Assembly: GCF_002240225.1 (NCBI RefSeq)
Contig: NZ_CP022584.1
Span: 806,001 to 870,000 of the forward strand
Origin: Paenibacillus physcomitrellae
GTDB lineage: Bacteria; Bacillota; Bacilli; Paenibacillales; Paenibacillaceae
Length of the DNA: 64,000 bases
Direction of reading: 5' to 3'
The notes under the pieces are model-generated. The model was not told where the DNA came from. It was given only the letters and a program-made list of their open reading frames with translations, and did not search any database. Of the stretch, positions 24,396 through 34,420 are shown one piece after another (the stretch's first letter is position 1; every line of letters starts with the position of its first letter). The translations under genes and the position numbers were made by a program.

Positions 24396-25631
24396 TTAAC
24401 TCCATGCCAGCAGTTCTCCCCCGGCTGCTCCTGCCAGAACAATCACCCAGGGAGGCAGCTTCCAGAACGTCAACATCAGAAATAAAGCGGCGGCCAGCAC
24501 CAGATCATAAGGAACAATAATTGCTGTCGTAAACACCGGATGATATAAAGCGGCCAGCAAAATGCCGACAACGGCAGCGTTTACGCCGATTAAAGCGCCC
24601 TGCACTCTCCGATTGCGGCGCAGCACGCTCCAAAAAGGCAGCACACCGACCACCAGCAGGAAAGCAGGCAGAAAGATGGCGAGTATCGCCCAAGCAGCCC
24701 CGGCAGTTCCATGGATCAAGGCACCCAAATAAGCGGCAAAAGTAAACAAGGGGCCGGGAACCGCCTGCGCGGCTCCATATCCGGCCAGGAACTCGTTTTG
24801 GCTGAGCCAGCCGCTTGGGACGACCTCCCTTTCGAGCAGCGGCAGCACAACATGTCCGCCTCCGAACACTAACGAGCCCGACCGGTAGAAGCTGTCGAAC
24901 ATAGCCAGCCAAATATTGGCCGACTGTTCCCTCAGCAGCGGAAGAGCGACCAGCAGCACAAGGAATAGAACTAGACAAATCACAGCGGTTCTGCGGCTGA
25001 CGGGCACAGGGAGCTCTGAGGGGTCTCCCGCCGTCTCCTTCCGGAACAACAGGACACCGATAAATGCGGAGGCCACAATCAGCAGAACCTGGCTGAAGGC
25101 CGTTTGCCAAATTAAAGTCACGCCAAGCGCGAGCACTGCAAGGGTCGCTTTGCTGCGGTTATTGGCCAGCTTCTGGCCCATGCCCAGTACGGCTTGGAGG
25201 ACTATGACGACAGCTACGATTTTTAAGCCGTGGATCCAGCCCGCAGTTCCCAGATCGAAACCTTTAAACAAATAAGCAAAAAGCACAAGCGCGATCACCG
25301 AGGGCAGCGTAAATCCCAGCCAGGCCACCAGTCCCCCCAGCAGTCCGGAGCGGATGATGCCGATTCCAATGCCGGCCTGGCTGCTCGCCGGACCCGGAAG
25401 CAGCTGGCATAAGGCGATCAGATCGGCATAACTTCGTTCATCGAGCCATTTTCTACGCCTGACATATTCATTGTGGAAATACCCTAAATGGGCTATCGGA
25501 CCGCCAAAAGAGGTCAGTCCGAGCTTAAAAGACACCTTCCACACTTCGCCTAATGCGGACAGCTTGCTGCTTGGCCTGTCACCAGCCGTTTCTTGATCCT
25601 GTTCTTGCACCAATCCCTGCTTGTCTTTCAC
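24396..25631 (-). CDS. chrA: Chromate transporter, long-chain ChrA
   Basis: Inner membrane chromate efflux protein of 411 residues with two homologous CHR halves. The N-half has FKLGLTSFGGPIAHLGYF and CQLLPGPASSQ; the C-half has SGSLVFGGGHVVLPLLE and GAAQAVPGPLFTFAAYLGA. About ten membrane segments are expected. It overlaps the stop of the SgrR-like regulator by 4 nt (ATGA), so it is translated from the same transcript, which is an uncommon partner. Some CHR proteins are not chromate-specific, so the physiological substrate is uncertain. Confidence 0.88.
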   Translation of the reverse strand: MKDKQGLVQEQDQETAGDRPSSKLSALGEVWKVSFKLGLTSFGGPIAHLGYFHNEYVRRRKWLDERSYADLIALCQLLPGPASSQAGIGIGIIRSGLLGGLVAWLGFTLPSVIALVLFAYLFKGFDLGTAGWIHGLKIVAVVIVLQAVLGMGQKLANNRSKATLAVLALGVTLIWQTAFSQVLLIVASAFIGVLLFRKETAGDPSELPVPVSRRTAVICLVLFLVLLVALPLLREQSANIWLAMFDSFYRSGSLVFGGGHVVLPLLEREVVPSGWLSQNEFLAGYGAAQAVPGPLFTFAAYLGALIHGTAGAAWAILAIFLPAFLLVVGVLPFWSVLRRNRRVQGALIGVNAAVVGILLAALYHPVFTTAIIVPYDLVLAAALFLMLTFWKLPPWVIVLAGAAGGELLAWS

Positions 25632-27499
25632 GGTTCGCTCATGCCTCCCGGAGATTTAATCCATAATTTCGAGAAATCCAGAAATCCGAAGCTTGTTGTC
25701 TGCAACCCCTGCAGCCCTTGATCGTAGAAAGCTTTCTTGTTCATATGACAGCCGTAGAGCAGCCAGTCCCGATCTCTGAACAGCTGTTCCACCCGGTCCA
25801 GCAAGAGGTGGCGTTCACCTTCCGCATGCTCCATATATCCTGATAGAATGCCTTCAATGGTCGCAATTTGCTCAGCCGTCATGAAGAGAGAAATGGAATT
25901 GTGGCCGCTTAGGAAAAAGTTGATCATGCCCCACTCCCAATCCTCTTCGATCGACTCTTCCGCCAAAATCAGTTCGGCTTTATTCAGCAGTGAAGCGAAG
26001 TCCATATCCTTGTACGGCACGAAGGAAATCGGAATGCCTAGACTATCGCAGCGGCGGCGGATCCATGCAGCTTCCTCTTCTTCCTCTTTCATGTTTTTGA
26101 AAGCCAAACGAATCTCTTGACCTTCATAGCCACTCGCCTTAAGCAGCTCTCGGGCTTCATCCAAGGAGTCACGGCTGAACTGCTCGTGTTTGCTCTTCCA
26201 GGGCAGGAAACTTGCCGCAGGAGAAAGCCTGCTCCCTCCCAGCTCCTCCAATAATACTTCAGGATTGTAAACACAGCGTAAAACCTGACGAAAAGCAGCC
26301 AGATGCTGCGGCCCCTCTTTGTTAAAATTAAACAGTAGATATTTGCAGCCTGCCGCCCGATATTCCGGACATATTCCCGTTGGCAGAGGCCGGGAAAGGA
26401 GCTCTTCGGGGTTATCCGCAGAGCTTACCTGATAATGACGTTCACTGGAGGCCATGTCCGGAAAAAACCAGATGGTCACTTCATCCAGCAGCGGACGGTA
26501 ACCATAATAATCGTCAAAAGCATGCAGCTGCAAGCTGTCCGGTGTCAGGCTGCCGATCCGGAACGGACCCGTTCCGATCAGACGTTCTTCAGGCTCCGAA
26601 CCTTCGGGTACTATGCTCATTGGAAAACTGCCGGCCAGATGCAGCATAAACCGGTTAGGACGGCGAAATACAAAACTCAGAGCGTGATCCCCGTGAATTT
26701 CGATCCGCTCCAGCTCCTTAAAAGCCCATAAGCCGGGGCTGCCGATCGTTTCAAGTCTCTCCACAGTGAATTTGACATCCCTGGCGGTCAGCACCTTGCC
26801 GTTATGGAACTTTACCCCTTTTCTCAAATAAAATGTCCACCGGGTAAAATCCGGATTGGCTTCCCATAAGTGAGACAGTCCGGGTTCAAAGGCCGATCCT
26901 TGTGACCCGCTCACTTCATAACGAACAAGCGTGCTGCAGACTTGTCCCAATATGTAGGCTTCAAATGCTGTGAATACAAACGCAGGATCCAGGCTGCCGG
27001 GCGCCCGGTAGCGGATCATCTGCATGGCATCCGTTCCGCCGGCCGCGGTTCTCTGGCTGCTGATGCCCATTTCCGCATACAGCGCCGCCCACAGCTGCTC
27101 TTTCTGTCTCTCGCAGATTTCCGGTCTGCCCAGCAGGTCAATCGCTTCTTTGATATGGCCTTTGGTCAACTCTCTCCTGAACGCACCGGCAAGCACATCA
27201 TGGCTGCTGCGGATGAATTGAAGTTTCGATTTATGCCCTCTTCCCCGTCCTGCTTCCCACCGGATATAGCCAAGCTCCTCCAAACGCCGGAGGATAATTT
27301 TGACGTTCCGGGAGGTGCAATTCCATACACCCGCCAGCTGTTCTATGGTAACGGAAACCGGATAGGAACCGGATATGGATTCGGAACCAGGCTCTAACTC
27401 ATATGCAGAAGTGGGTTTGGCTCCAGTTACGGGGAAGATTGTCGGCTCATTTCCCAAATAGCTGGCTATCTTTATAAAATGTTCTTCATAGGGCTCCAT
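25628..27499 (-). CDS. SgrR-like transcriptional regulator with peptide-binding domain
   Basis: A 623-residue fusion. The N-terminal winged HTH of SgrR type (about 1-110: VTIEQLAGVWNCTSRNVKIILRRLEELGYIRW) is followed by an SBP family 5 solute-binding domain (about 160-600: AFEAYILGQVCSTLVRYE, FTRWTFYLRKGVKFHNGKVLTARDV). The start MEPYEEHF was chosen for GAGGAGGGG just upstream; the ORF extends 54 codons further, into the divergent promoter, without a ribosome site. It is divergent from an MFS exporter, as E. coli SgrR is functionally tied to SetA, so it probably senses a small ligand and controls that gene and chrA. Confidence 0.8.
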   Translation of the reverse strand: MEPYEEHFIKIASYLGNEPTIFPVTGAKPTSAYELEPGSESISGSYPVSVTIEQLAGVWNCTSRNVKIILRRLEELGYIRWEAGRGRGHKSKLQFIRSSHDVLAGAFRRELTKGHIKEAIDLLGRPEICERQKEQLWAALYAEMGISSQRTAAGGTDAMQMIRYRAPGSLDPAFVFTAFEAYILGQVCSTLVRYEVSGSQGSAFEPGLSHLWEANPDFTRWTFYLRKGVKFHNGKVLTARDVKFTVERLETIGSPGLWAFKELERIEIHGDHALSFVFRRPNRFMLHLAGSFPMSIVPEGSEPEERLIGTGPFRIGSLTPDSLQLHAFDDYYGYRPLLDEVTIWFFPDMASSERHYQVSSADNPEELLSRPLPTGICPEYRAAGCKYLLFNFNKEGPQHLAAFRQVLRCVYNPEVLLEELGGSRLSPAASFLPWKSKHEQFSRDSLDEARELLKASGYEGQEIRLAFKNMKEEEEEAAWIRRRCDSLGIPISFVPYKDMDFASLLNKAELILAEESIEEDWEWGMINFFLSGHNSISLFMTAEQIATIEGILSGYMEHAEGERHLLLDRVEQLFRDRDWLLYGCHMNKKAFYDQGLQGLQTTSFGFLDFSKLWIKSPGGMSEP

Positions 27500-27634
27500 T
27501 TGTCCGCCCCTCCTCTTCCTATATGTCGGACTTACCCATTCAAAAGGTGAAAAATGATATCTCCTCTTTGCACTTTTACTTCCCCTTTTATGCGATACAA
27601 TTATAAAGGAAATAGAAGAGAAGGAGAAGCCTTC

Positions 27635-28864
27635 ATGATACATACACTTCGGTACATTCACCCTTTAGCCTGGACAATCGTGATCGGCACCATGTTCGGC
27701 CGGTTGGTGACGTCTATGAGCATCCCGTTTTTATCCATTTATTTAACCCAGGTGCTCGGCGCGTCTTCGACGGAAACCGGCCTGACGGTCGCAGTCAGTT
27801 CGCTCGCCGGCGTTCTGGTTAGCTTCTATGGCGGATATATCTCTGACCGAATCGGGCGAAAGAAAGTGATGCTGATCTCCGTGTTCGGCTGGGCCTGCGT
27901 CTTTTTCGGTTTTGCAGCCGCCCGGGAAATCTGGGTTTTCTTTGTGGTCAATACGCTGAACGGACTGTGCAGATCGGTGTTTGAGCCAGCTTCAAGAGCC
28001 TTGCTGTCGGATGTAACCCCGAAGGAACGCAAGCTCCTCGTGTTCAATATGCGGTATTTCGCCGTGAACCTCGGCGTTGTATTTGGTCCGCTGATCGGTC
28101 TTGCGCTGGGCTCATCACGCTCAACCTTTCCGTTTGTTATCGCCGGATTGGTTTATATCCTTTACGGTCTGGTCATCGTGATCCAGTTCCGGATTCATCC
28201 GGTCCATGGTTCGGCCCCGGAACGTAACGGATCGCCTCATATGCTGGAGGCCTTAAGAACAACAAGTCAGGACAAAGTGTTCCTGCCAATTCTGCTCGGC
28301 ACCATCTTCTGCGTGCTTGGGTACGGGCATTTCAGCTCAACGCTGGCCCAATACGTGGCGATGAGCCCCTTGTTCGAGAATGGCAGCCGGCTGTTCTCCT
28401 ATATGCTGACGCTAAACGCGGTTACAGTGCTTGTCCTTCAATATCCGCTTGTGAAGACAGCCAGCAAATTCCCGCCGGTGGTTCCGCTGATCGCCGGCAA
28501 CCTTTGCGTAGCGGGCAGTATGCTGATCTTCGGCGTGGCCGGCCATATGCCTATGCTGCTGGCGGGCGTGGTCGTCTTTACCATCGGAGAAGTACTTATG
28601 TTTACGATGATGGACGTACTGATCGACCGGATCGCGAAGCCGGAATGGCGCGGCACCTATTTCGGGACAATCGGCTTCAACAACATTGGCAGCGTGCTGG
28701 CGCCGATCCTCGGCGGGCTGCTGCTGGATGGTGCCGGACCGAGCCACGGCCTGCTGATCTTTGCACCGCTGGCGGTGACAACCGTCTTTGGTTTTCCGCT
28801 GCTGCTGACAGCACACCGCCGGCTTACGCGGCGCGAACAACACGAACAAACACCTGCCGCCTGA
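27635..28864 (+). CDS. MFS transporter (MdtH/SetA-like efflux)
   Basis: Twelve-helix major facilitator of 409 residues. Motif A is GYISDRIGRKKVM between helices 2 and 3, with a related YPLVKTASKF loop later. Start ATG 27635 with AGAAGGAGAAG upstream; the ORF extension to 27554 lacks a ribosome site. The substrate is unknown. The divergent SgrR-like gene suggests sugar or sugar-phosphate stress export, or drug efflux. The 3' end overlaps its terminator. Confidence 0.82.
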   Translation: MIHTLRYIHPLAWTIVIGTMFGRLVTSMSIPFLSIYLTQVLGASSTETGLTVAVSSLAGVLVSFYGGYISDRIGRKKVMLISVFGWACVFFGFAAAREIWVFFVVNTLNGLCRSVFEPASRALLSDVTPKERKLLVFNMRYFAVNLGVVFGPLIGLALGSSRSTFPFVIAGLVYILYGLVIVIQFRIHPVHGSAPERNGSPHMLEALRTTSQDKVFLPILLGTIFCVLGYGHFSSTLAQYVAMSPLFENGSRLFSYMLTLNAVTVLVLQYPLVKTASKFPPVVPLIAGNLCVAGSMLIFGVAGHMPMLLAGVVVFTIGEVLMFTMMDVLIDRIAKPEWRGTYFGTIGFNNIGSVLAPILGGLLLDGAGPSHGLLIFAPLAVTTVFGFPLLLTAHRRLTRREQHEQTPAA

Positions 28865-28874
28865 GCAGGTGTTT
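28848..28874 (+). terminator. Terminator of the MFS gene
   Basis: AAACACCTGC (28848-28857) pairs with GCAGGTGTTT (28865-28874) and is followed by T-rich sequence. The stem lies over the last codons and the stop. Confidence 0.85.
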
Positions 28875-28940
28875 GTTTCTTTTTAACTGATATTCTATCT
28901 TACCAGTTTTCCTGTTAACAGATCTGATCTATACCGCTTC

Positions 28941-29774
28941 TTACCCCTTCGTTCCCCCCTGCAACCCGAATCCCTTGGACATGAACTGCTGGGACAAAAT
29001 ATAGAGCACCACTGAAGGCAGCGCATACAGCACGGAGAATGCTGCCAGCTGGCCGTAATTGACCATTCCGTATTGTCCGAAAAACTGGTACAGCTTCAGC
29101 GAGGCGGGGAATTTCTCCGGGGAGTTCAGCAAAATGTAAGGGACAAAGAAGTTGCCCCAGCTGCCCGAGAAAGTAAAGATCGCAACCGTGCAAATGCCAG
29201 GCACCATGAGCGGTGCCACGACCTTGCGGATGCCCGTAAACACCGAAGCCCCGTCTACCCAGGCTGCTTCTTCAAGATCGTTAGGCACGGAATCCATAAA
29301 GTTCTTGATCATCCAGATGCCGTAAGGCATCGAAGACGCTACGAAAAACAAAACAACACCAAACACGTTATTGTACAGCTTCAGCCCCAGAAACAGCTGA
29401 TAGACCGGGACCATCACGGCCGTAATCGGCAGCGAAGTCATGAACAGAATGGTGAGCATAAAGGGTTTTTTATACTTCAATTGGTATCTTGACAGCGGGT
29501 AAGCCGCCAGCAGCGACAAAATCACTACAATCAGAGCTTGGCCCAGCGACATCAGCAAACCAATTCCGAAAGCGCGTTGGTTTTCTTGGCTTGTCATGAC
29601 TTCTGAATAGTTGGCCCCGGTGAAACTGGCCGGCATTTTAAGCGACTGCAGCGCATTCGGGTCGACAGAAGCCACCAGTACCCATAACAGCGGCAGCAGG
29701 AAACAAAGACCGATAATGGCCAGAATGGCATAAGGCAGAATCCGGTAAATCCACTTGCGTTGTTGTCCGTTCAT
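28941..29774 (-). CDS. Carbohydrate ABC transporter permease (MalG type)
   Basis: Second inner-membrane subunit of a CUT1 sugar importer, 277 residues, about six membrane segments. The EAA loop reads EEAAWVDGASVFTGIRKVVAPLMVPG, where the ATPase docks. It follows the MalF-type gene by 19 bp. No ATPase gene is in the operon, so it probably uses a shared MsmK/MsmX-type ATPase elsewhere. Confidence 0.9.
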   Translation of the reverse strand: MNGQQRKWIYRILPYAILAIIGLCFLLPLLWVLVASVDPNALQSLKMPASFTGANYSEVMTSQENQRAFGIGLLMSLGQALIVVILSLLAAYPLSRYQLKYKKPFMLTILFMTSLPITAVMVPVYQLFLGLKLYNNVFGVVLFFVASSMPYGIWMIKNFMDSVPNDLEEAAWVDGASVFTGIRKVVAPLMVPGICTVAIFTFSGSWGNFFVPYILLNSPEKFPASLKLYQFFGQYGMVNYGQLAAFSVLYALPSVVLYILSQQFMSKGFGLQGGTKG

Positions 29775-29793
29775 AGGCGTTCTCCTTTCCCGG

Positions 29794-30687
29794 TTATTCT
29801 TTCATGGAGCGGATATAGAATAAGCTGAGTACGATGCCGAGCACCAGCAGAAGCAGCGAAATAGCCGTTCCATAACCCAGTTGGTAGTTGACGAACGCCT
29901 GGTTGTACATAAAGATTGGCAGCGTAGTCGTAGCCGTTCCAGGTCCCCCGCCGGTCATGGCGTAAATCAGCCCGAACACACCCAGCGTCTGAAGGGTAAC
30001 CAGCATCATGTTGGTTGTTATTGTTTGCTTGATGTACGGGATCGTGATACGAAGCAGAATTTGCAGCTTGGAGGCTCCGTCTACGACCGCCGCTTCTTCA
30101 ATTTCATTAGGTACGTCGTCCAGCGCAGCCTGAAAGACCAGCATGGAGAAGGCCGTTCCGTGCCAAATATTGGCCAGAATGACCGTCAGCATCGGAACCG
30201 TGTAGAGCCAGGCTACATCATGAATCCCCACAAATCCAAGGATCGCATTCAAGGTCCCTTCATCCCCGAAAAAGCTGTACAAGCATAACGCGCAGACAAT
30301 CTCAGGCGTGACCCAGCCGGCGAGCACAATCGTACCGATCACCCGGCGGAACAGCCTGTTTTTGTGCTTCATCAGCAAAGCTATGAAGAAACCCAGCACC
30401 TGCTGCCCGATTACAGCCGATCCGATCAGGAATATCAGCGTGTTCCAAATGCTGACCCGCACGGACGGATCCTGGAACATCCGCACATAGTTATCGAACC
30501 CAATGAATTTAAGCTCCTTCGCGGCTTCGCCGGTCAGTGCTAAATTGGTAAATGAATAATAGAATGTTAAGAGGATCGGATAAATAAAAAAGACCAGCAT
30601 CACCGCTATGGACGGCAGCAGGAAATAAATCCAGGCATAAGACCTTTTCTTCTTATGTGCCAGGGGTAAAGCTGCTGTGCTGCTCAT
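29794..30687 (-). CDS. Carbohydrate ABC transporter permease (MalF type)
   Basis: First membrane subunit of the CUT1 importer, 297 residues, with six hydrophobic segments starting at YFLLPSIAVMLVFFIYPILLTFY. The EAA loop is EEAAVVDGASKLQILLRITIPYIKQ. It lies between the binding protein and the MalG-type gene on the same strand. Sugar specificity cannot be read from the permeases. Confidence 0.9.
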   Translation of the reverse strand: MSSTAALPLAHKKKRSYAWIYFLLPSIAVMLVFFIYPILLTFYYSFTNLALTGEAAKELKFIGFDNYVRMFQDPSVRVSIWNTLIFLIGSAVIGQQVLGFFIALLMKHKNRLFRRVIGTIVLAGWVTPEIVCALCLYSFFGDEGTLNAILGFVGIHDVAWLYTVPMLTVILANIWHGTAFSMLVFQAALDDVPNEIEEAAVVDGASKLQILLRITIPYIKQTITTNMMLVTLQTLGVFGLIYAMTGGGPGTATTTLPIFMYNQAFVNYQLGYGTAISLLLLVLGIVLSLFYIRSMKE

Positions 30688-30990
30688 GGTAGTTTGCCTC
30701 CTTTTCTACGGCGGAGAAGCGTTTATCTTCAGGCATCCGGAACTGTAAAAAGAACAAGGTTACCCTTCGCAAGCTGCCAGGCCATCACTTCCGTGCTTCC
30801 CTGCCTCTGACTCCTGTCTGAAGTTGCTGCCTGCAGGGACTGAACCTCCAAGTTCCGGTCAGCCCCGGGCAGCAAAGTAAAGCAGCAAATTAAATTAAAT
30901 CAAGTACAGCAAAGTAATGTGCAGTGAAGCTGCAAGCCATTACCTCAGTTTGAGCAGGAAACTGAAAGGTTTACTTGATAGAATGATTTA
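30688..30990. other. 303-bp gap between binding protein and permease genes
   Basis: No gene seen. It holds an imperfect GC-rich hairpin (GCTGCC at 30826 with GGCAGC at 30868, plus GGG/CCC and CTGA/TCAG inside). Such stem-loops between binding protein and permease genes often raise the level of the upstream mRNA; here that is inference. Confidence 0.5.
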
Positions 30991-32445
30991 TTATTTCTCC
31001 TGCACATTGTCGGCTCCAACGATGCGCGTTACATCCTGAGCGTATTTGTTCATCGCCACATCAGGCGCAGTGCCGGTAGCCACCGACTCGACCATCGTCT
31101 GAATTTGAGTGGAAACCTCCGGATATTTATCATTAGCCGGTCTAAATTCCGCATTATTCAGGTATTCCGTAGTAATTTCGTTAAACGGCATCGAGGTGTA
31201 TTCCGGATCTTTGGCCACATCGGCCCGAACCGTAATATTACCAAGCCCGATCACCAGCTTCTTGGAGTTCTCCTTGTTTAACGCAAACTTGATGAAATCC
31301 CAGGCTTCTTCTTTATGCTGGCCGTTCTTCGGCAGAGACAGCGCCCATCCGCCGGCCAGCGTGATGCTTCCTGGATCCTGACCTTTGCTGGTTGGCATTG
31401 GCGCAATTCCAAGCACGTCTTTATATTCCGGCCAAGGTGCAGCCCCGCCTTCGATATAGTTGCCTGTGATCCAGGAACCGTCCAGCAGGATACCGAGTTT
31501 GCCTTTCGGCATATACTCACGGGTTGCCGTATTGCCGGCCTGCCCGTTCAGCACTTTGGACAGCGGAGGACCCAGCTTTTCCTTGTTAATCGTCTGAATG
31601 AAATTCAGGGAGTCCATAATGCCCTGGCTTTTCACCGTCCATTTGCCGGTCGCGTCATCAATGAGACGTTCTCCAGTTCCGTAGAGCAGCATTTCATAGG
31701 TCTGCATTGAGGTCGCTTCGCCCGTTGCTTTGCCCATATTCATCCAGAAAGGCACTACGTCACTGCCGGCTTTCTCTTTCAGCGTACGCGCTGCATCCAG
31801 CACATCATCCCAGGTCTTAGGCTGCCAATCCTCAGGCAATCCAACCTTCTTGAACAGCTCTTTGTTGTACCACAGCCCGCGGGAGTCCGTGTTGTAAGGA
31901 ACGCCGTACACCTTGCCGTCGCTTGCGGTGACCCCTTTCTTCATCGCTTCGATAAACGATCCGTTGTTCCAGTCCTCCCAGGCATTCACCTGATCGTCAA
32001 TCGGCTCAAGGAAACCGGCGCTGGCATCGGAGTTGAGAATAAATGTATCCTCTGTAACGATATCCGGTGCGGTATCCTTGGATTTCAGCGCCAAAGCAAT
32101 TTTGGCAAAATAATCGCCTTCCGAGGCTTGGATCGGAGTAGGTTTCACTTCGACATTTTTGTTCGGATATGCAGCAGCCACTTCCTGAATCCATTTATAC
32201 ATAGCTCCATTCTCGCCGATACCGTCATCCCGGTAGGTCAAGGTAAGCACGGTTTTAGCCGTACTGTCCCCACTGCTGTTCCCGCCTCCGCTGTTGGTGC
32301 TGGCGCTGCTGCCTCCCCCCGAATTGGCCGACTGCCCCGCATTGGCCTCATTCCCGTTACTGCCGCTTGAACAGCCGCTGAATATTAAGGCCATACTTAA
32401 CATACTGACCGTCAGAAAACCTAATTTTCTTCTTCTGGCTGACAT
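30991..32445 (-). CDS. Extracellular sugar-binding lipoprotein (CUT1)
   Basis: Solute-binding lipoprotein of 484 residues: signal peptide with lipobox FSGC, a Ser/Gly/Asn-rich linker (about 25-60), then an SBP family 1 fold. Segments include LTLTYRDDGIGENG, VYGVPYNTDSRGLWYNKELFKKVGL and LAGGWALSLPKNGQHKEEAWDFIKF. It delivers an unknown oligosaccharide to the two permeases. A cre-like site upstream suggests catabolite repression. It is the first gene of the operon. Confidence 0.9.
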   Translation of the reverse strand: MSARRRKLGFLTVSMLSMALIFSGCSSGSNGNEANAGQSANSGGGSSASTNSGGGNSSGDSTAKTVLTLTYRDDGIGENGAMYKWIQEVAAAYPNKNVEVKPTPIQASEGDYFAKIALALKSKDTAPDIVTEDTFILNSDASAGFLEPIDDQVNAWEDWNNGSFIEAMKKGVTASDGKVYGVPYNTDSRGLWYNKELFKKVGLPEDWQPKTWDDVLDAARTLKEKAGSDVVPFWMNMGKATGEATSMQTYEMLLYGTGERLIDDATGKWTVKSQGIMDSLNFIQTINKEKLGPPLSKVLNGQAGNTATREYMPKGKLGILLDGSWITGNYIEGGAAPWPEYKDVLGIAPMPTSKGQDPGSITLAGGWALSLPKNGQHKEEAWDFIKFALNKENSKKLVIGLGNITVRADVAKDPEYTSMPFNEITTEYLNNAEFRPANDKYPEVSTQIQTMVESVATGTAPDVAMNKYAQDVTRIVGADNVQEK

Positions 32446-32481
32446 TGGTCTGCCTCCCCTTTGATTGAATCCGCCGTTTTG

Positions 32482-32495
32482 TGAAAGCGCATTCT
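32482..32495. promoter_or_regulatory. cre-like site upstream of the sugar ABC operon
   Basis: Read on the minus strand, AGAATGCGCTTTCA matches the CcpA cre consensus TGWAAnCGnTnWCA at 12 of 14 positions. It lies 37 bp upstream of the binding-protein start. Confidence 0.45.
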
Positions 32496-32598
32496 TGTTT
32501 GTGGTACTACATCCTATTGGGTTTATGCTTGGAATATTCGAACTTTTCCTGAACGCAGGATGCGAATCTGTACGGTTTGTTACGGTTATTTATGAAGA

Positions 32599-32628
32599 AA
32601 GCCGCCGCTTCAGAGGAAGCGGCGGCTT
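32599..32628. terminator. Strong GC-rich hairpin between chemoreceptor and sugar operon
   Basis: AAGCCGCCGCTT (32599-32610) pairs perfectly with 32617-32628 around a 6-nt loop. Neither side has a proper U-tract, so it may be a pause or processing site rather than a classical terminator. Confidence 0.5.
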
Positions 32629-32716
32629 AAAGACAGCATCACCATCAAGGGGAAAGATTTAATTTTACGCCAAAGAGAATCAAACAAGAATCGGAATAAA
32701 AATGCTCCCGGCCAAG

Positions 32717-34231
32717 CTATACAGCCAGATCCAGGCCGATCACGCCAATAACTGTGCCCTCCCCATTCAGGATCGCTTTAGAAAGTGTAATACAGGACCG
32801 TTTGGTTATAGCCGAAACGTAAGGCTTGGAGACGTAAGCTCCCTGCTCCACCGCGCCTATCCACCAGTCCCGGCGTTTGGCATTCAGCAAACCAGCTGCG
32901 GGCTCCGAGAAAATAAACGTCCCGTCTGTATGATTGGACCAGATCGCCTGGATATCTTCCGTCCGGGATAGATAAGGCATCAATACAGCTTTATGGTGTT
33001 CGGGATCCAGCACCCATAATGACTCTTTTGCAGCAATAGTCTCAAGCAGAGCCTGCATTTCCTGCAGTTTGCCAGCATACACCGTTTCTTCGGCTTCTGT
33101 TGCTCCGGCGATTTCCAGGACGGATTGATGCAGCGCTTCCGATTCTTTCAGGAGATTTGCGCTGACATCGTTCAATTGATTAATCTGTCCCCGCTGCTTG
33201 GTCACCTGCTCAAGCGTCAGGTCCACATTGCTGATCGTTTCATTAACGATCTGAACAGCCCCGTTCAATTTCCCAGAGGTTTGCTCGATCAGCCGGTTTT
33301 GACTATCCGCCGCGCTCAAGGTCTCTGCAACAGCGCCCTCTACCTCTTTCACCCGCTGCGCCACCGTTTCAAGCCGGGTGTGAATGGCCTCTACATCCTT
33401 AACGCCGAGTTTGACGGCGAATTGTTCTTTTTTAACAGAGTCGGCCACTTCTTTCACGCGGGTCGTAATCTCTCTAAGGAGAGAAGTAGACTTGTCCACC
33501 GAATCCTTACTTTGGTCGGCAAGCTTGCGGATACGGCCCGCTACAACTGCAAAACCTCTCCCTTCTTCTCCGGCCCGTGCCGCCTCAATGGAAGCATTTA
33601 AGGCAAGCAGCGAGGTTTCTTCGACAATGCCGTTGATCAAAGTATTAATATGCTCTACCTTGGAGATCTGATCGGTCAGCTGTCCGAATTTCTCCCGCAT
33701 TTGGCTGCCCTGCTGCTCCAGTTGATCCATCACGGAGCGGGTATTATGTATCGACTCCAGCATTTCACTGACCCCGTGGCTGGTATCCTTCATATTTCCG
33801 CCAAGCCGGTCCGTGAGCGCAGAAATATGTTCGGTGGCCGCTGCAGCTTCCTTCATTTTATAAAAAGATTCCTCCATATTCGCTTTGGCCTCATAGCTTC
33901 TCTGCCTCAATTCCATCTCATAAGCATGAGAATAATCGGCCGTCTGCTGGAGACCGTCAGTGTGCCTGCTGATTTCCTCCAGGGCCCCGTGAAGCCGGTC
34001 TGCGGTGACATAAATTTCGTTCCCCAATTGCTTGATCTCATCCCGTGAATGCATCAGGTCGTTCTTTAAGGCCTTCAGCCCCCGGTGGCTGTTCAGCACT
34101 CCCAAGCCTAGCAGCAGTAAAGCAGCGCCGAGTATGGTCTTGTGAACCCAATACATGTCAATAAACAGACAATAAACAAATAATACGGCTAAAATAACGG
34201 CAAACCAGATCAAGCTGCGGCGAAACTTCAC
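32717..34231 (-). CDS. Methyl-accepting chemotaxis protein with C-terminal Cache-like domain
   Basis: Chemoreceptor of 504 residues. Two closely spaced N-terminal membrane helices (about 7-50) with almost no outside loop lead into a long MCP signalling coiled coil (about 60-350) that holds the hairpin tip [36 protein letters not shown]. After it comes a domain of about 110 residues with the dCache-like pattern [20 protein letters not shown] followed by ITLSKAIL and GVIGLDLAV. In most receptors Cache is outside and precedes the signalling part; here it should be cytoplasmic. No che genes are nearby. The role may be sensing an internal ligand. Confidence 0.85.
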   Translation of the reverse strand: MKFRRSLIWFAVILAVLFVYCLFIDMYWVHKTILGAALLLLGLGVLNSHRGLKALKNDLMHSRDEIKQLGNEIYVTADRLHGALEEISRHTDGLQQTADYSHAYEMELRQRSYEAKANMEESFYKMKEAAAATEHISALTDRLGGNMKDTSHGVSEMLESIHNTRSVMDQLEQQGSQMREKFGQLTDQISKVEHINTLINGIVEETSLLALNASIEAARAGEEGRGFAVVAGRIRKLADQSKDSVDKSTSLLREITTRVKEVADSVKKEQFAVKLGVKDVEAIHTRLETVAQRVKEVEGAVAETLSAADSQNRLIEQTSGKLNGAVQIVNETISNVDLTLEQVTKQRGQINQLNDVSANLLKESEALHQSVLEIAGATEAEETVYAGKLQEMQALLETIAAKESLWVLDPEHHKAVLMPYLSRTEDIQAIWSNHTDGTFIFSEPAAGLLNAKRRDWWIGAVEQGAYVSKPYVSAITKRSCITLSKAILNGEGTVIGVIGLDLAV

Positions 34232-34390
34232 GATGAATCCCCCACTCTCTGTTTAATATGCGGATAGCCCTATTCCATAGTTCTTTTTGCTTACATGTTA
34301 TATTTCCTCACAGTATAGCAGTTGGATGACCGATAGGAAATAGTTTCCTTCTATTTTTCGCAATAAAGCATTAAAGTTTTTTGTTTTATT

Positions 34391-34420
34391 AAGTTTACAT
34401 AATTATATTATAGGTAACTT
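34391..34420. other. dif-like site left of the DinB-glyoxalase pair
   Basis: Arm AAGTTTACATAA, spacer TTATAT, arm TATAGGTAACTT, 30 bp in all. The left arm is identical to that of the site at 21396. The right part TTATAGGTAACT resembles the XerC arm consensus of Firmicutes dif read in reverse (TTATAGG core), with one extra base. The conserved arm points left. Confidence 0.5.
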
